A DNA stretch of 39,570 nucleotides, taken from Gammaproteobacteria bacterium (GTDB lineage: Bacteria > Pseudomonadota > Gammaproteobacteria > Pseudomonadales > Pseudomonadaceae). The stretch spans positions 1 to 39,570 of the forward strand of contig CAJCIO010000153.1 in assembly GCA_903970465.1 (NCBI GenBank), given 5' to 3'. A program made the position numbers and the translations under genes. The notes beneath the pieces are model-generated. The model was not told the origin of the DNA. It searched no databases and worked only from the letters and a program-made list of their open reading frames with translations. Positions 24,995-33,546 of the stretch are shown one piece after another. Every line of letters starts with the position of its first letter. The first letter of the stretch is position 1.

Positions 24995-25519
24995 ATGAGT
25001 CTCGATACCTTGAACACTTTGGAAGGGGTTACCGCCAGCCCCGACACAGCCACGCAACAGTTCGTCTTCAACCACACCATGTTGCGCGTCAAGGACATTA
25101 CCCGCTCGCTGGATTTCTATACCCGCGTATTGGGTTTCAGCCTGGTGGATAAACGTGATTTCCCTGAAGCTCAATTCAGTCTGTATTTTCTCGCCTTGGT
25201 GGATAAACAACAGATTCCCCAAGACGATGCCGAGCGCCATCAATGGATGAAATCAATTCCGGGTGTATTGGAATTGACCCATAACCACGGCAACGAGTCA
25301 GACCCAGACTTCGCCTATCACAACGGCAACACTGATCCGCGCGGCTTTGGCCATATCTGCATCTCCGTACCGGACGTCACTGCGGCGTGTGAGCGTTTTG
25401 AAGCCTTGGGCGTGACCTTCCAGAAACGCCTGAGCGATGGGCGCATGAAGCACCTGGCGTTCATCAGGGATCCGGATGATTACTGGGTTGAAATCATTCA
25501 GCCAGCGCCAATGGCGTGA
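24995..25519 (+). CDS. gloA: Lactoylglutathione lyase (glyoxalase I)
   Basis: This 174-residue cytoplasmic metalloenzyme isomerises the hemithioacetal of methylglyoxal and glutathione to S-lactoylglutathione. Two beta-alpha-beta-beta-beta motifs are seen. Probable metal ligands are H27 (NHTMLRV), E93 (LELTHNHG), H120 (GFGHICI) and E166 (WVEIIQP). The long form with the HQWMKSIPGVLELTHN insert resembles zinc-type enzymes such as those of P. putida and eukaryotes rather than the short nickel type. ATG 24995 has GGAG at 24985-24988 six bases upstream; a longer frame from 24899 has no such site. It is monocistronic and ends at a strong terminator. Confidence 0.95.
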   Translation: MSLDTLNTLEGVTASPDTATQQFVFNHTMLRVKDITRSLDFYTRVLGFSLVDKRDFPEAQFSLYFLALVDKQQIPQDDAERHQWMKSIPGVLELTHNHGNESDPDFAYHNGNTDPRGFGHICISVPDVTAACERFEALGVTFQKRLSDGRMKHLAFIRDPDDYWVEIIQPAPMA

Positions 25520-25524
25520 AATCA

Positions 25525-25554
25525 TAAAAAAACCCGCGAATTCGCGGGTTTTTT
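25525..25554. terminator. Bidirectional rho-independent terminator between gloA and ahpF
   Basis: AAAAAACCCGCGAA and TTCGCGGGTTTTTT are perfectly symmetric, giving a CCCGCGAATTCGCGGG stem with A and T tracts on both sides. It serves both convergent genes. Confidence 0.93.
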
Positions 25555-25573
25555 GATCTATGCAAACCCTGTA

Positions 25574-27136
25574 TCAAACCGGTGCGGAAGTTCGGATCAA
25601 ATGGTCGAATGCCGCCAGCGATGCCTTGGCGCCCTCGCCCATGGCGATGATGATCTGCTTGTACGGAGCGGTGGTCACATCACCTGCGGCGAACACGCCA
25701 GGATGGCTGGTCTCGCCACGCGCATCGACGATGATTTCTCCGCGCGGGCTCAGTTCAATGGTGCCTTTGAGCCAGTCGGTATTAGGCAGCAGGCCGATCT
25801 GGACGAAAATGCCTTCGAGTTGCACCGTATTGAGTACATCGTTGATGCGATCCTTGTAGATCAAGCCGTTGACCTTCTGACCGTCGCCAGTCACTTCAGT
25901 GGTCAGCGCGTTGGCGATCACCGTCACGTTCGGCAGACTGTGCAGCTTGCGCTGCAATACAGCGTCGGCACGCAACAGGCTGTCGAACTCGATCAACGTC
26001 ACATGGCTGACGATGCCCGCGAGGTCGATGGCCGCCTCGACGCCGGAGTTGCCGCCGCCAATCACCGCTACACGCTTGCCTTTGAACAGCGGGCCATCGC
26101 AGTGCGGGCAATAAGCCACGCCACGGTTGCGGTATTGCTGCTCACCCGGCACGTTCATTTCACGCCACCGAGCACCCGTGGCGAGGATCAGCGACTTGGA
26201 CTTGAGCACTGCCCCATTGGCGAAGTGCACTTCATGCAGGGCGCCATCGACGCCAGGGATCAGCTTCTCGGCACGCTGCAGGTTCATGATGTCGACTTCG
26301 TACTGCTTGACGTGCTCTTCCAGCGCCATGGCCAGCTTCGGCCCTTCTGTTTCCTTGACGGAAATGAAGTTCTCGATAGCCATGGTGTCGAGCACCTGAC
26401 CGCCGAAGCGCTCGGCCGCAACCCCGGTACGGATGCCTTTACGCGCGGCATAAACCGCCGCCGCCGCACCGGCAGGACCGCCACCGACCACCAGTACATC
26501 GAAGGCTTCCTTGGCGTTGAGCTTCTCGGCCTGACGAGCGCCTGCGCCGGTGTCGAGCTTGGCGAGGATTTCTTCCAGGCCCATGCGGCCCTGACCAAAA
26601 TTTTCACCGTTCAGGTAAAGGCTCGGTACCGCCATGATCTGGCGACGCTCTACTTCGTCCTGGAACAGCGCACCGTCGATGGCCACGTGGCGCACTTTCG
26701 GGTTGAGCACTGCCATCAGGTTGAGCGCCTGGACCACGTCCGGGCAGTTCTGGCACGACAGCGAGAAGTAGGTCTCGAACAGGTACTCGCCGTCGAGCGC
26801 CTTGATCTGCGCGATGACTTCGTCACTGGCCTTGGATGGATGGCCGCCGACTTGCAGCAGCGCCAGCACCAGCGAGGTGAATTCGTGGCCCATGGGGATG
26901 CCGGCAAAACGCACGCCGATGTCTGCACCCGGGCGGTTGATGGAAAACGACGGCTTGCGGGCGTCCTGACCATCATTGCGCAGGGTGATCTTGTCCGACA
27001 GCGCGTCGATGTCTTGCAGCAGGCCGAGCAGTTCTTCGGATTTGGCGCTGTCGTCCAGCGAGGCAACGAGCTCGATCGGTTGGGTGACCCGTTCCAGGTA
27101 CGACTTCAACTGCGCTTTGAGATTGGCATCCAACAT
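25574..27136 (-). CDS. ahpF: Alkyl hydroperoxide reductase subunit F
   Basis: This 520-residue flavoprotein passes electrons from NAD(P)H to AhpC. The N-terminal tandem thioredoxin-like domain carries the CQNC redox pair at residues 128-131. FAD binding is marked by VVGGGPAGAAAA near 217-227. The second redox pair CPHC is at 343-346, followed by the NAD-binding VAVIGGGNSGVEAA. Length and cysteine spacing match E. coli AhpF closely. ATG 27136 has AAGGAA upstream; the extra 13 residues of the longer frame are not conserved. It lies downstream of ahpC on the same strand, 252 bases away, with a REP between them. Confidence 0.96.
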   Translation of the reverse strand: MLDANLKAQLKSYLERVTQPIELVASLDDSAKSEELLGLLQDIDALSDKITLRNDGQDARKPSFSINRPGADIGVRFAGIPMGHEFTSLVLALLQVGGHPSKASDEVIAQIKALDGEYLFETYFSLSCQNCPDVVQALNLMAVLNPKVRHVAIDGALFQDEVERRQIMAVPSLYLNGENFGQGRMGLEEILAKLDTGAGARQAEKLNAKEAFDVLVVGGGPAGAAAAVYAARKGIRTGVAAERFGGQVLDTMAIENFISVKETEGPKLAMALEEHVKQYEVDIMNLQRAEKLIPGVDGALHEVHFANGAVLKSKSLILATGARWREMNVPGEQQYRNRGVAYCPHCDGPLFKGKRVAVIGGGNSGVEAAIDLAGIVSHVTLIEFDSLLRADAVLQRKLHSLPNVTVIANALTTEVTGDGQKVNGLIYKDRINDVLNTVQLEGIFVQIGLLPNTDWLKGTIELSPRGEIIVDARGETSHPGVFAAGDVTTAPYKQIIIAMGEGAKASLAAFDHLIRTSAPV

Positions 27137-27254
27137 GAGGGCGATTCCTTGGTGTGTCTGGAAATAAAGGCGCACGAAAACCGTCCGCTGGCATCAGCAG
27201 GCTGGTCAATGCGGTTTCAAAAATAAAAGTACAGATCAAACGGCAAGTTGCCCC

Positions 27255-27333
27255 CTGTGGGGGCCGGCTCTGCCCGCGAAAAGATCAGCATCAGCGACCT
27301 TGAAGCTTCGCGGGCAGATCCCGCTCCCACAGG
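27255..27333. repeat. REP-type inverted repeat between ahpC and ahpF
   Basis: CCTGTGGGGGCCGGCTCTGCCCGCGAA and TTCGCGGGCAGATCCCGCTCCCACAGG are opposed arms of the GCGGGCAgA class. In the ahpC-ahpF direction it follows ahpC and may cause AhpC to be made in excess over AhpF. Confidence 0.8.
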
Positions 27334-27388
27334 TTGCTTGCAACTGGCGATGGGGGTTCAGGAAGAGGCCCCCAGCACCGTCGGCAAT

Positions 27389-27952
27389 TTAGATCTTGCC
27401 AACCAGGTCCAGCGATGGTGCCAGAGTGGCTTCGCCTTCTTTCCACTTGGCTGGGCAGACTTCGCCCGGGTGAGCAGCGACGTACTGAGCAGCTTTGACC
27501 TTGCGCAGCAGCTCGGAAGCGTCACGGCCAACGCCGCCGTCGTTCAGTTCGACGATTTTGATTTCGCCTTCTGGGTTGATCACAAAAGTGCCACGGTCAG
27601 CCAGGCCTGCTTCTTCGATCAATACGTCGAAGTTGCGCGAGATCAGGTGAGTCGGGTCACCGATCAGCGGGTACTGGACCTTGCCGATGGCGTCCGAAGT
27701 GTCGTGCCAGGCTTTGTGGGCGAAGTGGGTGTCGGTCGACACGCCGTAGATTTCCACGTTCAGTTTCTGGAATTCGGCGTAGTTGTCAGCCAGATCGGTC
27801 AGTTCGGTCGGGCAAACGAAGGTGAAGTCGGCTGGGTAGAAGAAAAAGATGGACCATTTGCCTTTGAGGCTAGCTTCCGAAACCTCTACGAACGCGCCAT
27901 TGTGGAAGGCAGTTGCGTTAAATGGTTTTACTTTGCTGTTGATGATAGGCAT
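27389..27952 (-). CDS. ahpC: Alkyl hydroperoxide reductase subunit C (typical 2-Cys peroxiredoxin)
   Basis: This 187-residue cytoplasmic peroxiredoxin reduces hydrogen peroxide and organic hydroperoxides. The peroxidatic Cys is C47 in FTFVCPTEL, and the resolving Cys is C165 in GEVCPAKW. The GGVG motif and the C-terminal helix of bacterial, over-oxidation-sensitive AhpC enzymes are present. GGAGAG lies about nine bases before ATG 27952. AhpF encoded downstream reduces its disulfide. Confidence 0.97.
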   Translation of the reverse strand: MPIINSKVKPFNATAFHNGAFVEVSEASLKGKWSIFFFYPADFTFVCPTELTDLADNYAEFQKLNVEIYGVSTDTHFAHKAWHDTSDAIGKVQYPLIGDPTHLISRNFDVLIEEAGLADRGTFVINPEGEIKIVELNDGGVGRDASELLRKVKAAQYVAAHPGEVCPAKWKEGEATLAPSLDLVGKI

Positions 27953-28054
27953 CAGGTGACTCTCCTTCAGGGTTGATAATCTGATGGGGGGTATCCTAAC
28001 GGCCTTTGCCCCATCGTGCCCATTGGCAAAGTCGATGTGTGCGATTTGTTTTGC

Positions 28055-28071
28055 CTATCGATAGACACTAT
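28055..28071 (-). promoter_or_regulatory. CTAT/ATAG palindromic cluster upstream of ahpC (possible OxyR site)
   Basis: CTATCGATAGACACTAT contains three ATAG/CTAT tetranucleotides about 100 bases upstream of ahpC. OxyR sites are built from such tetranucleotides, but the spacing here does not match the E. coli consensus, so this is tentative. Confidence 0.3.
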
Positions 28072-28101
28072 AAAGAGTCATGGGCGTGTGTATGACAGGT
28101 C

Positions 28102-28140
28102 GGGCCCTGTCGGTGGCAAGGATTGCCCCCGACAAGGCCC
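28102..28140 (-). terminator. REP-like hairpin downstream of the autotransporter gene
   Basis: GGGCCCTGTCGG and CCGACAAGGCCC flank a GGCAAGGATTGCC inner stem. It lies 17 bases beyond the autotransporter stop and in the upstream region of ahpC. It has no clear U tract, so it may be an mRNA 3'-end structure. Confidence 0.55.
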
Positions 28141-28157
28141 GTGAACCGAACGCCGAA

Positions 28158-30899
28158 TTACCAGCTATACCGCACCCCTACGTTAGCCCCCCAAGGCTGG
28201 GAGAGCTTTTCGCCATCGGTGTACTGGAAGTCGGCATGCACGTCCCACTTGTCGGCGATTGCCACCGACAGACCGGCCCCCAGCTCCCCACGCGAGCCGG
28301 ACAGATCGTTGTTGAAGCTGTTGTCGTTGATCGAGACCTTGTTACCTTTGGCGAATTCATGCACATACGCGGCCCGCACGTACGGCTGCGCGTAACGCCC
28401 TTCGCCCAGGTCAAAGCGGCGTCCGGCGGTGGCACCCAGCTTGCCGAGCAGCGAACGCGTACGCTCACCGCTGGCCTGCAGGCCGTTGTCGAGGCTGTAG
28501 TCGCGTCCCTGGATGAATACCGTGGCCAATTGCGCAGAGGGTTCGACGAAGTAGCCGTCATCCAGCTTGATGTGTTTGCCGAACTCCGCCGAGGCCCCCA
28601 ACGCGTTGTTGTCATAGCTGCCCTTGGTACGGGTGCCGTCGCTGAGATTGACCTTGGAGTCGTTGTTGAAGCGGTTGAACTTCAGCACGCCGTCGAAGTA
28701 GTAGCCGCTCTGGGCATCCAGCCAAGTGGTGTAGACGCCCGCGTAATAGCTCTTGACGGTGCCATTGGAGCCGCGGGCCAGGCTCAGATCTGAATCACTG
28801 TGACCGGCGAGCACCCCGACCAACCACTGACCATCACCGAGGGGCAACGGTGCATCGGCACCGATCGAAAAGCCATTCTGCTGCTGGCTATAGCTCAGGC
28901 CGTTGTTGCCGCTGACGTCGTATTTACCGCCGTAGACACGACTCCACGCTCCGCTCTGCCCACCGTTGCTGCGCAACTCGCCCATGCGGTAGCGCAACGA
29001 GCTCAACTCGCCATACCAGACCGTCGGCGCGGTATTGAACAGCGCCAGTACCGAAGCGGTGCCCGGGCTGATGGTTTTCTGCGAGGCATCCAGGTACCAG
29101 TCGGTGCCGTCGCCGCGCAGTCCGTAGGACCAGGTCCCGAGGTCGACAGACCCACCGACCAACCCGAACGTCGCATCGCCCGCGTTGATATGCACCACGT
29201 GCAGGCTGGCATCGTCCACCGGATCGGTACCGGTACTGCCAATCAGCAGTTCGTGGTTGCCGCTGGCACTGCCGGTGACGTTGAGGAAGTCGCGGTCGCC
29301 CGAGCCGAAGTCCACGTCCATGGCAAAGATGCCGTTGCCTGAAAGCGTACCGACATTCAGCGTCTGGAAATCCGTGGCCTCACCAAAGCGCACGCGCCCG
29401 CCGTTCAGGCTGAGATTATCGACGGTGCTGTCCTCGACCATCTGCCATTGCGCGTTATTGTTGACGCTCAGCGACTGCAGGTTTTCAAGTCGGCCGGTCA
29501 GCAAGGAGCCGGAGTCGAGGGTGACGTTGGCGGTGCTGCCGGCTGCGGCGATCACGTCACCGGTCAACTGGCTGCCGTTGGCCAGGGTTACCTGCGCGGT
29601 GCTGGTATCGGCCAGATTGACCGAGCCAGTCATCTGGCTGCCGCTGTCCAGATTCACAGTCGCGGTGCTGGCGTCGTTCAGATCGATATCGCCCAGCAGG
29701 TGGCCCATATTGGCCAGGTTCACCTGAGCAGCACTGGTACCGGCCAGGTTCACCGAACCGGTCATCTGGCTGCCGCTGCCCACATTCAGGGTGGCGGTGC
29801 TGGCGTCGTTGAGGTTGATATCACCCAGCAAGAGGCTGGCATTGGCCAGGTTGACCTGTTCAGCCGAGGTGTCGGCCAGGTTGAGGTTACCGGTCATCTG
29901 GCTGCCGCTGCCCAGGCTCAGGCTGCCCGTGCTGGCGTCGGTGATGTTGATATTGCCGGTCAGCAAACTACCGTTCGCCAGCGTCAGGTTGACGATACTG
30001 CCGTCCTGTACATCGACATCGCCTGTGAGGGAGGCGCTGTCCATGTTGAAATCCACCACTGCATCCATGTCGTAGGGGTCGTGCACAATGATGTTGCCCG
30101 CCAGATCGCTGTTGCTGACATTGATCTGAGCCTTGCTGCTGCCGCTCACGTCCAGAATGACCCCGTTACCACCCACCAGGGTCGACCCGTTCCGGATATT
30201 GATGACGCTCGTCGTCCGCCCGTAGTTGAAGACGGTCATTGCAGGGCCCGCGAGCCCTTCTACCGAAGTGTTATCGAGTTCGACCACCGAGGTACCGCTA
30301 TCTGGCGGGCGCAGGACTCTGAGTCCGACATCACCGCCCGTGATTTGGCTGTCTACTGCGATGATGGTGCCACCACTGGAGCTGACACCGATTCCATCCG
30401 CACCGCTGCCGGTCACTTTCGCATTAGTCAGCGCCAAGTCTGCCAACTGAGTGACGACCCCGAAATCTCCCCCCGTTATGTCAGCATTACTAATAACCGC
30501 TTGGGTACTCGTTGTGCTGAGATTCAACCCAGCACGTGTGCCCTTGATAACCACGTTATTGGCGGTCAGGCTGGATTGGCTCAATGATAAACCGTCTCCG
30601 GCTGTTGAGCGGGCGCCCAGCGTTACACCGTCGAGATTGACGGTAGAGCCTGTAGTGGCCCGAATGCTTATCACGTCGCTGTCGGTGACGTTGAATACAC
30701 CACCATTGAGCACATTCCATGCTTGATAGGCTTGATCGTTATCGACGAGCGAGACTGTGGTGCCGTCCACGTCCCCTGCCAAAGAATGACCGCTCCACAG
30801 TAACGGCACCACGGTGAGGCACCGGATCAGGTAGGCCAGGGGGCTCAATGGGAACTGCGCCGAGCGGGCAGGCAAGGGATTATCGGACGTTTTCAACAA
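28158..30899 (-). CDS. Type V autotransporter with beta-helical passenger
   Basis: This protein of about 913 residues exports its own passenger to the cell surface. After a signal region (YLIRCLTVVPLLWSGHSLAG) comes a beta-helix passenger with degenerate repeats of about 21 residues such as DINLNDASTATLNVGSGSQMTG. A pertactin-like junction follows (NVGTLSGNGIFAMDVDFGSGDRDFLNVTGSASG). A C-terminal autotransporter beta-barrel of about 270 residues (GGQSGAWSRVYGGKYDVSG onward) ends in GVRYSW, the terminal aromatic motif recognised by Bam. I chose TTG 30899 because GGAGG at 30905-30909 lies five bases upstream; TTG 30896 is equally possible, and ATG 30956 would add residues over palindromic DNA. 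No catalytic motif is visible in the passenger, so adhesin or biofilm roles are only guesses. Confidence 0.88.
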   Translation of the reverse strand: MLKTSDNPLPARSAQFPLSPLAYLIRCLTVVPLLWSGHSLAGDVDGTTVSLVDNDQAYQAWNVLNGGVFNVTDSDVISIRATTGSTVNLDGVTLGARSTAGDGLSLSQSSLTANNVVIKGTRAGLNLSTTSTQAVISNADITGGDFGVVTQLADLALTNAKVTGSGADGIGVSSSGGTIIAVDSQITGGDVGLRVLRPPDSGTSVVELDNTSVEGLAGPAMTVFNYGRTTSVINIRNGSTLVGGNGVILDVSGSSKAQINVSNSDLAGNIIVHDPYDMDAVVDFNMDSASLTGDVDVQDGSIVNLTLANGSLLTGNINITDASTGSLSLGSGSQMTGNLNLADTSAEQVNLANASLLLGDINLNDASTATLNVGSGSQMTGSVNLAGTSAAQVNLANMGHLLGDIDLNDASTATVNLDSGSQMTGSVNLADTSTAQVTLANGSQLTGDVIAAAGSTANVTLDSGSLLTGRLENLQSLSVNNNAQWQMVEDSTVDNLSLNGGRVRFGEATDFQTLNVGTLSGNGIFAMDVDFGSGDRDFLNVTGSASGNHELLIGSTGTDPVDDASLHVVHINAGDATFGLVGGSVDLGTWSYGLRGDGTDWYLDASQKTISPGTASVLALFNTAPTVWYGELSSLRYRMGELRSNGGQSGAWSRVYGGKYDVSGNNGLSYSQQQNGFSIGADAPLPLGDGQWLVGVLAGHSDSDLSLARGSNGTVKSYYAGVYTTWLDAQSGYYFDGVLKFNRFNNDSKVNLSDGTRTKGSYDNNALGASAEFGKHIKLDDGYFVEPSAQLATVFIQGRDYSLDNGLQASGERTRSLLGKLGATAGRRFDLGEGRYAQPYVRAAYVHEFAKGNKVSINDNSFNNDLSGSRGELGAGLSVAIADKWDVHADFQYTDGEKLSQPWGANVGVRYSW
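29480..30010 (-). repeat. Tandem coding repeats in the autotransporter passenger
   Basis: About 63-69-base units encode alternating motifs, ANxSxLxGDIxLNDAST and xxxSGSQMTGSVNLADTS. Nucleotide similarity between units is high (CATCTGGCTGCCGCTG recurs), indicating recent expansion and likely length variation between strains. Confidence 0.8.
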
Positions 30900-30922
30900 A
30901 GTATCCTCCAGGCTGTTGATGA

Positions 30923-30970
30923 GCATGATCGTCATGCTCACGTTGCGGGTCCGCATGTTAGTGGCAACGT
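30923..30970 (-). promoter_or_regulatory. Two inverted repeats just upstream of the autotransporter ribosome-binding site
   Basis: GAGCATGATCGTCATGCTC (30923-30941) is a perfect inverted repeat with eight-base arms. Next to it, ACGTTGC (30943-30949) pairs with GCAACGT (30964-30970). On the transcript both would fold before GGAGG and could mask or expose the start region. They could equally be operator DNA. Confidence 0.5.
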
Positions 30971-31027
30971 CTTGCAAACTCTTTAGGACGAGTCTGAATT
31001 CGCAAACTGATGCTTCAATTCCATATA

Positions 31028-31062
31028 ACAGGGCACAGCAACCGTGATTGCCGTGCCCCTGT
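31028..31062 (-). terminator. Hairpin terminator downstream of the 672-aa protein gene
   Basis: On the minus strand, ACAGGGGCACGGCAA pairs with TTGCTGTGCCCTGT around a short loop, starting 12 bases after the stop codon and followed by TTATAT. A few mismatches interrupt the stem. Confidence 0.7.
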
Positions 31063-31074
31063 AACGTCTGCGAC

Positions 31075-33093
31075 TCAACGCCGGGTCGGTATCGGGCAGA
31101 TGCCGTTCGGGGTCCCCATTGTCACGATGTTCTCTTTAAACACCGAGTACACAGTCACTCCGTCGTGCACGATGCTGTAGTAGGACCGGCCCCAACCGGA
31201 GCCCTGGGTAGGAGCGTGCACTGGGTATAAACGGTCCTCTGCCGGTTCCACATAGAAAATGTTGTTAGTACTGCTCCATTTGAAAGTTCCGGTCTGGTTA
31301 GTTGCCGGGACAGGAACACCTATTTCACCATCGCCGACACGTGTATAACCTTCCCAATACACAGTCACTTCGGTTTCATTCTCTACAAACTGCGGGTTGC
31401 GAGGGATCTGAATATGAATGCGACCATGGTCCATCCACGCAACATTGCAGTTAATGTATCCATTGGGATTATTTGGTGTTTCTGTTTGCGGCAAGCTGGG
31501 CACGATGAGGAATTCCTCGACAGCCAGAACCCTGACCTGGGTCGGCTCACACCTGAGCTCATTGATGTGGGTTGCCCCACGGATGCTGTAGGAAACCGGT
31601 ACAGCTTGCCCATTCCCGCCGTCGGCGACTGCCTGCCATGGAATCGGGATGGTGATGAGCGTCGTCCCAGGCAACTCCCCTGGTGCGACGGGGCGTGGCG
31701 GACCGACGCGCACGTTGCGCCAATAGGCCTGAATGACATCGCCCTCTGCGGCGGTGTCATAGAGTAGGAACTCTATAGACGCCTCTTGGTTGCGGTTGGC
31801 TTCGCCTATGATGGTGTTATCGTCGCCAACATGCGGCTTGAGCGTCAGCCGTGGCAAATCGGGGTTCACCGGGCCAGGCCATCCAGGGTTGGGCCCCCCG
31901 ACGGTTTCGAAGTTAGTGGTAATGCTGATCTCGGCCGACGGCCAGGCGTTGGCGCCGCGCCAGACTTGGTAAGACACCGGAATGACCACATCCCCCGTAG
32001 CGTCTTCCGGGTATTCCTTACGAAGCACATCATTGGGGACTCGGATATCCAGCGGAAACGCCACCCCGCCGAACAGCGGATACAGAGGCAAAGGGGTAGC
32101 GCCCCAAATCACCTGGATGGCGTCGTCATCGCGAAAGTAATTACCAATCGGGCCAACGGTCACATGGATACCCAACGCGATATCGGCGTACTCGAGCTTC
32201 GGATTGGCCAAGTACACAGAGGGAGGGGTGATGGGCCCGGGTACCGGCCCCTTGGCTACTTTTACCGGTAACGCCTGGGAGAGACGGCTGATATTGCCGG
32301 CCTTGTCTTTCAGTAAATAGAAAAAATAACAGCGGCCGTTTACTTCGGCGGTGTCCAGGAGTACCTGCTGTGGAATAGTGACCTTATGGTCAATCAGCTC
32401 CTCTTCTTCCTGGTTAGGCAGCGAGACCCCTTCTTCCGGAATCCGCCCCAGCCACGCCCAGAGGATCACGTCGCCTGGCGCAGCATTTTCGTAGACGGGG
32501 ATCTCCACCTCCAATCCACTGGTCAAACTGGCGATATAGGCATCGTCGACAAGAAACGTCGCTTGGTCGAATGGATATATGACCGGTGCGAGGATTTCAT
32601 CTCTTGCACCGGGTGCGGTCCAGTCCTGAATGGCGCTGACCTCAACGGAAGCTGCTTGCGTTCCGCCCCAGCTCTTGACGAGAAAACGATAATCGAACTC
32701 ACCCTCGTCTGCCATATAAGCCGCTGGCAACGGTATAGTGAGCGGAAACTGAGGTCGGCCTACCTTAAAGACCTCACCCATCTGTTGATAGGTTTCATCT
32801 GATTCACCTTTGTGTTTACGCTGAAGGAAAATCTCGTCCTCATCGGCCGGAAACTCTGAAGGGTTGGAATAGCTGTCCAGGAATACGGGTTGCGCTATAC
32901 CCTTCTGGTTGGCCTTGAACCAAATACCCTCCACCATATTGGTGAGTTCGAAATGGGGCGTCGCTACTTCATCTGCATTCGGCATCGGGTCAGACAAGGC
33001 TCGCTCGCGGGCCTTTAGATAAGCCTCTTGCCTACGCTTCTTTTCAGCATCTCGTTTTTGCTGCGCTGCTTCAGAACTGGCTTTAAAATCCAT
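31075..33093 (-). CDS. Protein of unknown function with repeated Ig-like/beta-sandwich units
   Basis: I do not recognise this 672-residue protein. A basic, Ala/Lys/Arg-rich N-terminus (about 1-35, AAQQKRDAEKKRRQEAYLKARERAL) probably forms a helix; there is no signal peptide and no membrane helix. The rest reads as four or more related beta-rich units, each with a hydrophobic strand such as GDVILWAWLG, DAIQVIWGA, GDVIQAYWRN or ETEVTVYWEG, then an IPxxVL-type turn and a VPVSYxxx strand near the unit end. This resembles the Ig-like repeat pattern of large surface or secreted proteins. GGGAG lies eight bases before ATG 33093. Low GC and the neighbouring Rhs gene suggest accessory DNA. It may be a structural partner or effector of the Rhs cluster; this is inference. 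Confidence 0.75.
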   Translation of the reverse strand: MDFKASSEAAQQKRDAEKKRRQEAYLKARERALSDPMPNADEVATPHFELTNMVEGIWFKANQKGIAQPVFLDSYSNPSEFPADEDEIFLQRKHKGESDETYQQMGEVFKVGRPQFPLTIPLPAAYMADEGEFDYRFLVKSWGGTQAASVEVSAIQDWTAPGARDEILAPVIYPFDQATFLVDDAYIASLTSGLEVEIPVYENAAPGDVILWAWLGRIPEEGVSLPNQEEEELIDHKVTIPQQVLLDTAEVNGRCYFFYLLKDKAGNISRLSQALPVKVAKGPVPGPITPPSVYLANPKLEYADIALGIHVTVGPIGNYFRDDDAIQVIWGATPLPLYPLFGGVAFPLDIRVPNDVLRKEYPEDATGDVVIPVSYQVWRGANAWPSAEISITTNFETVGGPNPGWPGPVNPDLPRLTLKPHVGDDNTIIGEANRNQEASIEFLLYDTAAEGDVIQAYWRNVRVGPPRPVAPGELPGTTLITIPIPWQAVADGGNGQAVPVSYSIRGATHINELRCEPTQVRVLAVEEFLIVPSLPQTETPNNPNGYINCNVAWMDHGRIHIQIPRNPQFVENETEVTVYWEGYTRVGDGEIGVPVPATNQTGTFKWSSTNNIFYVEPAEDRLYPVHAPTQGSGWGRSYYSIVHDGVTVYSVFKENIVTMGTPNGICPIPTRR

Positions 33094-33546
33094 CTTGGTA
33101 ACTCCCTTCTCAGCCTCACCGGCCTTCGCATTCCCGCGTCGATATGACGGACGGGCAAACTTGCCAAGGATTAAAGGCCTTTTCACCTGCTCAGCATACT
33201 GTAGGAAATAACAGTTTTTTAACACACTTCGCTATAGGGCCCATAATAAAAATGATTGTGTAAAAATTAACTTCAATCTGCTTTCGACGAATATTTATTT
33301 TCAAGAAATAATTGCCGCCCGTCCAAACTATCGAAATTTTTTATCTCCTTTCAATCTGTCGAAAATTCCTACAAAGTCAGGCAGTTACGCCCTACATCAA
33401 TTTTCGACTCCCCCCCTTAAACTTGAAAAACTGTCATTTCCTACAGGTTTCAAACATGGCAATTCAGGCTATAACCCACTGGGTACACCGCAGCACCAGC
33501 ACAGGTCATGCCCGACGACCTGCATCCACCTTTGGGAGTGATTGCC
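33094..33546. promoter_or_regulatory. AT-rich divergent promoter region with inverted 24-bp motif
   Basis: A 24-base motif with core ACTGTYATTTCCTACAG occurs inverted at 33199-33222 and direct at 33423-33446, matching at 22 of 24 positions. Each lies about 100 bases upstream of the gene it points to (the 672-aa protein and the HTH-only regulator, taking start 33547). A third related stretch, CTGTCGAAAATTCCTACA, is at 33356-33373. Each copy starts with TTGAAA or TTAAAA, a possible -35. No gene is supported within this gap. Confidence 0.7.

Noticed and set aside
25553..27226. 557-codon + frame opposite ahpF
   Set aside because: Antisense shadow of ahpF, which has both CxxC pairs and nucleotide-binding motifs.
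33508..33546. Longer start of the HTH-only regulator at 33508
   Set aside because: The second ATG at 33547 has GGGAG at proper spacing. The first has no good ribosome-binding site, though it cannot be fully excluded.
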